From NCBI GenBank assembly GCA_900756035.1, contig CAAEIR010000091.1:1-28718 (forward strand): DNA of 28,718 nt, in the 5' to 3' direction. Source of the stretch: an uncultured Anaerostipes sp. (GTDB taxonomy: Bacteria > Bacillota > Clostridia > Lachnospirales > Lachnospiraceae). The notes below the pieces were generated by a model. That model worked only from the letters and a program-made list of their open reading frames with translations. It was not told the origin of the DNA and made no database searches. The translations under genes and the position numbers were made by a program. The first letter of the stretch is position 1. Each line of letters begins with the position of its first letter. Below, piece by piece: positions 23,026 through 28,718 of this stretch.

Positions 23026-23808
23026 CTACGCCCCCTTATTTATAATTTGAAAATGATAAAGTGCTTTACAGATTCCATCGTTACTTACATCATCTGTCAC
23101 ATAATCGGCACACTGTTTCACTTCATTGTCTGCATTTCCCATGGCAATGCCAATTCCTGCATACTGAAGCATATCCATATCGTTCTCCCCATCTCCAAAT
23201 GCCATTGTCTCTTCTCTGGTAATCCCATAATAATCCAGGACTTCCTCAATTCCTGAAACTTTCCCGCCTTCTCTGGGAATTACATCAAATCCATATGGAT
23301 TCCAGCAGCTCATTTTGCAGTGTGGCAAATGTTTCAAAAGTTCTTTTGCCGCAACTTCTTCCATATATATTACAAACTGACTAATCTTATCTCCCTGATA
23401 TTTTTCAAGTTTTGGAATCGGCGTTGATACGGCATGTTGTGCAATTCTCACCCGGTCATTTATTTTGTTAATATACATGCGGTCTTTTTCTATAATCATG
23501 ACCGGAATTTCTTTTTTCTCAAATTCCACCAAAAGTTTTTTGGAATCTTCCCAGTGAATTTCTTTCTGCGAAATAACATTCATATTTTGATCCAGGCAGA
23601 TCTGACCATTTAAGATAATGTACCCATCAAATTCCATTCCTTCCAACGGAAGATCCTCAAATTCTGTCGTATGACGCCCTGTAGCCATAAAGATCTTAAT
23701 TCCCTGTCGGCGTAACTGTCTTAGCGCTGCTCTGGTACTCTCCGGTACCAAACCCAATTCATGTGACAGAAGCGTTCCATCCACATCAAAAAAAATCGCT
23801 TTTATCAT
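23026..23808 (-). CDS. HAD-superfamily phosphatase, Cof type (class IIB)
   Basis: A 260-residue cytoplasmic hydrolase that removes phosphate from small molecules such as sugar phosphates or flavin precursors; the substrate cannot be told from sequence. Motif I is FFDVDGTLL (nucleophile D8, acid/base D10), motif II is the MATGRHTTEF segment, motif III uses the lysine in PREGGKVSGIEEVL, and motif IV is GDGENDMDML. The large middle cap domain places it in the Cof/YbiV group. AAGGAAG precedes the ATG and a strong promoter lies upstream. It is the first gene of the unit with azlC and azlD. Confidence 0.93.
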   Translation of the reverse strand: MIKAIFFDVDGTLLSHELGLVPESTRAALRQLRRQGIKIFMATGRHTTEFEDLPLEGMEFDGYIILNGQICLDQNMNVISQKEIHWEDSKKLLVEFEKKEIPVMIIEKDRMYINKINDRVRIAQHAVSTPIPKLEKYQGDKISQFVIYMEEVAAKELLKHLPHCKMSCWNPYGFDVIPREGGKVSGIEEVLDYYGITREETMAFGDGENDMDMLQYAGIGIAMGNADNEVKQCADYVTDDVSNDGICKALYHFQIINKGA

Positions 23809-23845
23809 TTAATTTCTTCCTTTTTTTATTAATCATTGATAGGTA

Positions 23846-23874
23846 ATTATACAAATTCAGTACTGTTTCGTCAA
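23846..23874 (-). promoter_or_regulatory. Promoter of the HAD-azlC-azlD unit
   Basis: On the minus strand TTGACG (23874-23869), exactly 17 bases and a perfect TATAAT (23851-23846), 37 bases before the HAD gene start. One of the best promoter matches in the window; it is back to back with the helicase promoter. Confidence 0.8.
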
Positions 23875-23894
23875 CACCTGCTTCCGAAAGTTCG

Positions 23895-23923
23895 TTGATT
23901 TCATACTTGAAATTTGTTATAAT
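23895..23923 (+). promoter_or_regulatory. Promoter of the PcrA/UvrD-type helicase gene
   Basis: TTGATT (23895-23900), 17 bases and TATAAT (23918-23923), with TGT just upstream that makes an extended -10. It lies 49 bases before the helicase start. The -35 box is 21 bases from the -35 box of the divergent HAD promoter, so the two may affect each other. Confidence 0.8.
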
Positions 23924-23972
23924 AATTTCGAACATACATACGGTTTCAAAATAGAGAAGGGAGCTATCCAAA

Positions 23973-26126
23973 TTGACCGATTTATTTGAATATTTGAATT
24001 TATCACAGCAGGACGCTGTAACATCTACAGAGGGGTTTATCCGAGTCATCGCAGGTGCGGGATCCGGTAAGACTCGCGCCCTCTCTCACCGGTTCGCATT
24101 TCTGGTTCTTGAAGTCGGAATTCTGCCGGCGAATATTTTATGTGTCACTTTTACCAACAAATCGGCCAGCGAGATGCGTCAGAGGATTCATCAGCTCATC
24201 GGCGATCAGGATACCGGATTTATTAATACTTTTCATGGATTTTGCGTCTCCATCCTTCAAGAAGACAGCCACGCTGTCTCCTACCCTAAAAATTTTCTTG
24301 TGCTGGACAATGCGGATATCGATGCTATGTTAAAGATCGTCTATGAAGAACGGGGACTGACTCTGCGCCATATGACATTCGCAAAAGCACGGGATATGAT
24401 CGAGATTCGTAAAACACAAAAAGAACCTGACTACTATCTGAATTTGATTTCCATGTCACTGGATACTCTAAAGGAAAAATATAATAGTGCCACAGATCCT
24501 TCTGATATTATTTTTTACGGATATCTCTATCAGGAAAAAAAGTGCTTTGGATTAGATTATAACGATCTGATTCAGTTTTCTCTCTACATTTTTGATCAGA
24601 ATGAAGACATCCGGCTCAAATGGCAAAAACGGTTGGAATATATTATGATTGATGAATTTCAGGACATTGACGCACTGCAACACAAATTGATGGAAGTTCT
24701 CTGTGGCTACCACAAGAATCTGTTTATTGTCGGAGATCCCGATCAGACAATCTATACCTGGAGAGGCGCTAACGTTAAATATTTGCTTCAATTTGACAAA
24801 ATATTTCCACAGGTACAGACGATTATGATGAATGAGAATTATCGATCTACTCCACAGATTCTATCTGCGGTCAATTCTCTGATTTGTAAAAATCGACAGA
24901 GATTTCAAAAGGATTTGATTCCGATGCTTCCTGACGGTCCTTCTGTACTGGCATATCACGGAGATACTTCAAAAGATGAAGTTTTCTGGATTGCAGAACA
25001 CATTCAGAAACTCCATGAACAGGGAGTCGGTTATCACGACATTACCATCCTTTACCGGGCACATTATATTACCCGAACCATTGAGGAGATATTGCAGAAA
25101 AAACAGATTCCTTATGAGATTTACAGTGGAGTACAATTTTTTCAGCGAATGGAAATCAAAGATACGCTTTCTTATCTGCGCATGATTGCTTACAAAGATG
25201 ACCTGTCCTTTTTAAGAGTCATTAACGTTCCAAAAAGGAATATCGGAGAGCGCAGAATTACTTTCTTGCAGGACTACGCTGCGCAGAAGCGGTGTTCGCT
25301 TTATAATGCCCTGCAACAGACAATCGATCATCCTATTTTTAAAGGAACCGCCGCCGCTTCTTTTCTTGCGTTGATTCAGGAATTTTCTGATATTTACGAG
25401 CATCAGACAATCTCTGAACTTCTCTGCAATGTTTTAGATCGAAGCGGATATGAAACGATGCTTCGAACCGCCGGAAGTCAGGAGCGCTTAGATAATCTTG
25501 CAGAATTAAAACAATCGGTCTGCGACTATGAGATTTCCTGTGGTGAAGAAGCAGCTCTCACAGACTATCTCTCCCATATCGCATTATTTTCCAATGCGGA
25601 TGCAGATACATCACAGCAAAAAGTCCGTCTGATGACCGTTCATTCCGCCAAAGGACTGGAATTTCCCTATGTATTTTTATGTGCTCTGAATGAAGGCATA
25701 TTTCCTTCTAAAAAAATTACTTCTATCGAGGGAATGGAAGAGGAACGGCGTCTTGCATTTGTCGCTATGACGCGAGCGCAAAAACGCCTGTATCTCTCTG
25801 AATCCAGCGGCCGCAATTTTGACGGTTCTGCCAGATATCCTTCTCGCTTTTTGTTAGATATCAATCCCGAGCTTCTGGAATATGAAAGGGAACCTGAGGC
25901 ATCACTACTTAAAGAGACAAAAAATTACATCCGGTATAGTGATCGTTCCCTTGACGGTTATGTCCCAAAAAGTGATTTCCATGCAGGAGACCGCATCCGC
26001 CATAATATATTCGGCCCCGGAACCATTTTGGAAGTGAATTCTCAGAAGAATGCTTATAACATCCAATTTGATACGATGAAAACACCGCGTCAGATTTCTT
26101 TCCGGGTTCCAATTAAAAAATTATAG
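23973..26126 (+). CDS. UvrD/PcrA-type superfamily 1 DNA helicase
   Basis: A 717-residue ATP-dependent 3'-5' DNA helicase for repair and for clearing replication obstacles. Helicase motifs in order: Q motif LNLSQQDAV, motif I AGAGSGKT (27-34), Ia CVTFTNKSASEM, II MIDEFQDID (D227, E228), III VGDPDQTIYTWRGA, IV ENYRSTPQIL, V VHSAKGLEFPYVF and VI VAMTRAQKRLYLS. The C-terminal FHAGDRIRHNIFGPGTILEV is the Tudor-like tail seen in PcrA, which in known PcrA contacts RNA polymerase. The start is TTG 23973 after GAAGGGAG; no suitable ATG exists. Slightly shorter than Bacillus PcrA (about 740), so it may be a second paralogue rather than the essential PcrA. Confidence 0.94.
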   Translation: MTDLFEYLNLSQQDAVTSTEGFIRVIAGAGSGKTRALSHRFAFLVLEVGILPANILCVTFTNKSASEMRQRIHQLIGDQDTGFINTFHGFCVSILQEDSHAVSYPKNFLVLDNADIDAMLKIVYEERGLTLRHMTFAKARDMIEIRKTQKEPDYYLNLISMSLDTLKEKYNSATDPSDIIFYGYLYQEKKCFGLDYNDLIQFSLYIFDQNEDIRLKWQKRLEYIMIDEFQDIDALQHKLMEVLCGYHKNLFIVGDPDQTIYTWRGANVKYLLQFDKIFPQVQTIMMNENYRSTPQILSAVNSLICKNRQRFQKDLIPMLPDGPSVLAYHGDTSKDEVFWIAEHIQKLHEQGVGYHDITILYRAHYITRTIEEILQKKQIPYEIYSGVQFFQRMEIKDTLSYLRMIAYKDDLSFLRVINVPKRNIGERRITFLQDYAAQKRCSLYNALQQTIDHPIFKGTAAASFLALIQEFSDIYEHQTISELLCNVLDRSGYETMLRTAGSQERLDNLAELKQSVCDYEISCGEEAALTDYLSHIALFSNADADTSQQKVRLMTVHSAKGLEFPYVFLCALNEGIFPSKKITSIEGMEEERRLAFVAMTRAQKRLYLSESSGRNFDGSARYPSRFLLDINPELLEYEREPEASLLKETKNYIRYSDRSLDGYVPKSDFHAGDRIRHNIFGPGTILEVNSQKNAYNIQFDTMKTPRQISFRVPIKKL

Positions 26127-26158
26127 AGCCGCTTATGCGACTCTATAATGGTTTTTTA
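26121..26158 (+). terminator. Terminator of the helicase gene, overlapping its stop codon
   Basis: TTATAGAG (26121-26128) pairs with CTCTATAA (26141-26148), and an inner CGC/GCG adds three pairs around the loop TTAT. GTTTTTT follows 2 bases later. The stem contains the stop codon TAG at 26124-26126. Confidence 0.85.
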
Positions 26159-26185
26159 TATCGTTTCGGTATTTTCTATCATATG

Positions 26186-27052
26186 CTAAGCTTCACAGAC
26201 AGCTACCACTTTATATTCTTCCGGAATTCCGTAAGTGTTCTCTACGGCTCCAAGATTCCACTGTATCTGACACAGACTCTGCTCGATAACACCTTCAAAA
26301 TACAGCATTGCAATTCCCGCATCAATCTGTTCTTCATATTCATTGGTCTCTTCATCATCTCTGACCGTAAGAATAATTTTAGAACCATCAATAATAAATC
26401 TCCACGGCTGACGATTTAAGGTAGATGGTGCTCTTCTCGCATAATCCAACGGATCATAAAGAGCGCGCTCTGTCAAAATATCAACATCGGCTTCCTCTCC
26501 CCACTTATCAATATATACCAATTTCTGAAGCGGCATTCTGGAAGCTCCTTCCAGAGATTTTTTCTTCATATCTGCCTGAGTATAATTTCCACCGGTCTGT
26601 ACGCCTCCGGTTGTAACCTTTCGTTGTTTTTTGCCATAACCGAGAGCAAGAATTCCTACAACTTCTTTGTCCGTCACAATATTTAACTTGTGAATTACTG
26701 TTTTGCTGTCCTCAAATGTAATCCAACAGGAATCAACTCCCAATTCATGGGCTTTCAGACAGATTCCTTCTCCTACGTATCCCGCATTCTCAATATAATG
26801 CTCTTTCTTCTCAGATAACAAAATTGCATAGTGTGGTGCATCAATTAAGATACCCTTATATCCTGCAAATCCATCCAACTGTCTGTAAACAACATCATTG
26901 TCCATAAATCGAATATCTAATGCGATGTCTTCCACAAGTTTCGGACAGGTTCTGGCATAATCCCGAATTTCTTTCGCTGTCTTTGCATCAACTACCTTGT
27001 CCTTGTAATCGCGTACGGAATATTTATCCGCAATGGTTTGTCTATAATCCAT
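26186..27052 (-). CDS. Nitroreductase-fold protein (TM1586 type), probable FMN enzyme
   Basis: A 288-residue cytoplasmic protein with two nitroreductase-like halves. The N terminus TIADKYSVRDYKDK is the usual first FMN-contact helix (S-x-R-x-F/Y), and the second half has the conserved RRAPSTLNRQPWRFII segment. AGYVGEGICLKAHELG is the central helix. The arrangement matches the putative TM1586-like nitroreductase family rather than classic NfsB; no partner or substrate can be read. The AGGAGG before the ATG is strong and its own promoter lies at 27094-27122. It is convergent with the helicase gene. Confidence 0.85.
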   Translation of the reverse strand: MDYRQTIADKYSVRDYKDKVVDAKTAKEIRDYARTCPKLVEDIALDIRFMDNDVVYRQLDGFAGYKGILIDAPHYAILLSEKKEHYIENAGYVGEGICLKAHELGVDSCWITFEDSKTVIHKLNIVTDKEVVGILALGYGKKQRKVTTGGVQTGGNYTQADMKKKSLEGASRMPLQKLVYIDKWGEEADVDILTERALYDPLDYARRAPSTLNRQPWRFIIDGSKIILTVRDDEETNEYEEQIDAGIAMLYFEGVIEQSLCQIQWNLGAVENTYGIPEEYKVVAVCEA

Positions 27053-27093
27053 AATGTCATCCTCCTTTTGATATAATCAATCTCTTTGTTGAT

Positions 27094-27122
27094 AGTATAT
27101 CAGAAGAAAACATATAAGTCCA
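27094..27122 (-). promoter_or_regulatory. Promoter of the nitroreductase-fold gene
   Basis: On the minus strand TGGACT (27122-27117), a 17-base spacer and TATACT (27099-27094) preceded by TGA, which makes an extended -10. It lies 41 bases before the gene start, between this gene and the YeiH-like gene, so the two are not obligately cotranscribed. Confidence 0.65.
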
Positions 27123-27140
27123 CTCAACCATCCCTTTAAG

Positions 27141-28172
27141 CTACCATAAATGCATGAAATGTTGCATTCCCAAAGACACAACCGTTATTCCCATCCAACA
27201 GCAGAATCCTACCAGAATCGGCTTTCCTCCACTTTTTATGAGTTTTCCAAGATCTGTGTGAAACCCAATAGCGCCCATGGCCATTATAATAAAAAATTTT
27301 GATAAATTTTTCAAAGGAGTGAAAACTTCTCCCGGAATTCCTGCCGCCATAGATATGGTTGTAATCAGACTGGCCGCCATAAAAAATAAAATGAAAAACG
27401 GAAAAACTTTTTTTAGGGAAACTCCATCTTTCTTTTCCGTCTCTGCTTTTCTGACTCTTAAAAATGCCAAAACCAATGTAATCGGTATGATCGCAAGCGT
27501 TCTGGTAAGTTTTACCGTAACTGCCTTGTCAAGGGTCTGACTTCCAAGATGATATATACTGTCCCATGTTGAGGCTGCTGCTGTAACTGAGGACGTATCA
27601 TTGACTGCGGTTCCGGCAAAAATTCCAAAGGCTTCTCCGGAAGTCGTAGAAAATCCAAGAGCACTTCCAACCGCCGGAAATATCAAAGCAGCCAGAATAT
27701 TAAATAAAAAGATAACAGAAATTGCCTGTGCCACCTCTTCTTCATCAGCGTCAATCACCGGTGCAGTGGCAGCGATCGCCGAACCTCCACAGATCGAAGA
27801 GCCCACACCTACCAAAGTGGAAATATTCCCCGGAATATGCATTGTTCTGTGAAGTATGTACGCAATCATCAATGAAGTTGTGATGGTACAGAGAATAATC
27901 GGAAGCGATTGTTTCCCTGTTTCAAAAACCACTCGTAAATTCATTCCAAAGCCTAACAAAATTACTGCATACTGTAAAATCTTTTTTGATGTAAATTTAA
28001 TACCGGATTTTAATTCTTCACGGGATTTTATAAATGGCCCCAGAATCATTCCGCCCAGAATAGCAAATACCGGTCCTCCAACAACAGGAAATACATTTCC
28101 TAATAGCTGCGCCGGAATCGCCAAAATCAGACATACTAAAATGCCCTTTCCGTTTTTCTTAAAAAAATTCAT
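27141..28172 (-). CDS. YeiH/UPF0324-family membrane protein (putative sulfate exporter)
   Basis: A 343-residue polytopic membrane protein with about nine to eleven helices. The family is recognised by VGVGSSICGGSAIAATAPVI in the middle, ILGGMILGPF near the N terminus, the AGTAVNDTSSVTAA segment and MGAIGFHTDL near the C terminus. The family is usually annotated as putative sulfate exporter, but the substrate is poorly established. The length is normal. AAAGGAA precedes the ATG. It starts 33 bases after the MATE gene stop and may share its transcript. No sulfur-metabolism gene or LysR regulator is visible next to it. Confidence 0.9.
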   Translation of the reverse strand: MNFFKKNGKGILVCLILAIPAQLLGNVFPVVGGPVFAILGGMILGPFIKSREELKSGIKFTSKKILQYAVILLGFGMNLRVVFETGKQSLPIILCTITTSLMIAYILHRTMHIPGNISTLVGVGSSICGGSAIAATAPVIDADEEEVAQAISVIFLFNILAALIFPAVGSALGFSTTSGEAFGIFAGTAVNDTSSVTAAASTWDSIYHLGSQTLDKAVTVKLTRTLAIIPITLVLAFLRVRKAETEKKDGVSLKKVFPFFILFFMAASLITTISMAAGIPGEVFTPLKNLSKFFIIMAMGAIGFHTDLGKLIKSGGKPILVGFCCWMGITVVSLGMQHFMHLW

Positions 28173-28205
28173 ATCGTTCCTTTCTTTTAAATCAAAAATT
28201 TTATA

Positions 28206-28718
28206 TCAAGTATATATTCTCTTCTTCTGCCTGTTTTTCATCCATACAAATGCAAAAATACAGATGATAATGGAAAATAAAGATCCTGCCGGTGCAGCAA
28301 GTCCCATAGGGAACAAGGTGGCCGCAAAATACTTCGATGCAAAGTATGCGCCCGGAATCCGCACGAAAAGAATCGACATGGAATTATGTAAAAATGATAT
28401 TCCTGACAAACCGTAGGCACAAAAATATCCACTAAAACTAAAATGAACACCTGCAAACATACAATCCCATATATAACTGCGCAAATACTGACTTCCCGAC
28501 AAAATCACTGCCGATTCGCCGGTAAATAATCCCACAACCGGACCGGCAAAAAATTGCATCAACACAGATACTGCGAAGCCAAATCCGACAGCAATTATAA
28601 CTGCATATCGAAGAGTCAGCGCTGCTCTCTCATGTTTTCCGGCACCGATATTTTGCGCTGCCAGTGCGGAAACGGCAGAAAGCATCGTAGATGGTACAAA
28701 AAATAAACCGCCGATAAT
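28206..28718 (-). CDS. MATE-family efflux transporter, C-terminal part (cut by window edge)
   Basis: The last 170 residues of a multidrug/toxin extrusion transporter; the 5' part lies beyond the window. The frame enters from the edge (IIGGLFFVPS) without a start codon. PSTMLSAVSALAAQNIGAGK is the conserved MATE motif of the second half, followed by four further helices and a basic C-terminal tail (KNRQKKR). MATE proteins export cationic drugs using a sodium or proton gradient; the substrate is unknown. Full members have about 450 residues. Confidence 0.9.
   Translation of the reverse strand: MIGGLFFVPSTMLSAVSALAAQNIGAGKHERAALTLRYAVIIAVGFGFAVSVLMQFFAGPVVGLFTGESAVILSGSQYLRSYIWDCMFAGVHFSFSGYFCAYGLSGISFLHNSMSILFVRIPGAYFASKYFAATLFPMGLAAPAGSLFSIIICIFAFVWMKNRQKKRIYT

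Noticed and set aside
23786..24049. Minus-strand 87-codon frame upstream of the HAD gene
   Set aside because: It spans the divergent promoter region and the start of the helicase gene, has no ribosome site and looks like chance.
27856..28416. Open frame of 186 codons on the plus strand
   Set aside because: It is antisense to the YeiH-like and MATE genes, both with strong family motifs; it has no ribosome site and a composition typical of a shadow frame.

Overview
The window looks like a chromosomal segment of a low-to-mid-GC Firmicute, most likely a gut Lachnospiraceae (Mediterraneibacter / Ruminococcus gnavus-torques type). This is an inference from gene content: a dockerin-bearing M60 (enhancin-like) protease, lysine-rich BIG2 repeat proteins, AzlCD, two BcrAB/LanFEG-like two-component/ABC modules, and strong AGGAGG ribosome binding sites. 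I see no rRNA, tRNA, CRISPR array, phage gene or transposase.

Layout. 1-2722 (+) is the end of a response regulator gene, a histidine kinase and a two-gene ABC exporter, closed by a terminator. 2777-4621 (-) is a serine hydrolase of the beta-lactamase/S12 fold. 4666-8413 (-) is a second regulator/ATPase/permease/kinase module ending in a 51-residue membrane protein that ordinary gene callers could miss. This module follows directly on, and overlaps, the thiamine-salvage pair thiD-cytX (8403-10384, -), which has a clear promoter with a 17-bp palindrome over its -35 box. 10645-10966 (+) is the stump of a DMT-family transporter gene running straight into the 3' end of a ribokinase gene (-). Behind ribokinase lie a cysteine-rich small protein (-) and a divergent GNAT acetyltransferase (+).

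12853-15544 (-) is an unusual P1B-type ATPase operon: a 26-residue microprotein, a DUF6110-like one-helix membrane protein, an in-operon hairpin and an ATPase with no CxxC metal site. 15570-22024 (-) is a two-gene secreted system: a 1691-residue mucinase-like M60 metalloprotease carrying an N-terminal dockerin, and 11 bases downstream a secreted protein with three basic BIG2 domains and an N-terminal beta domain that could be a divergent cohesin. I regard this pair as the most interesting candidate system in the window.

22117-23874 (-) holds a Cof-type HAD phosphatase, an azlC gene broken by an internal out-of-frame deletion, and an intact azlD. A divergent promoter pair separates these from a PcrA/UvrD-type helicase (+, to 26158). 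The right end (-) has a nitroreductase-fold protein, a YeiH/UPF0324 membrane protein and a MATE efflux gene cut by the window edge.

How the parts relate. The left third is an envelope-stress and antimicrobial-peptide-defence neighbourhood, the middle is metal transport and secreted mucin/glycoprotein attack, and the right is housekeeping. Two separate transporter genes (the eamA-like gene and azlC) have been lost by internal deletion, which suggests ongoing trimming of transport functions. All family assignments come from motif recognition by eye; no database search was run.
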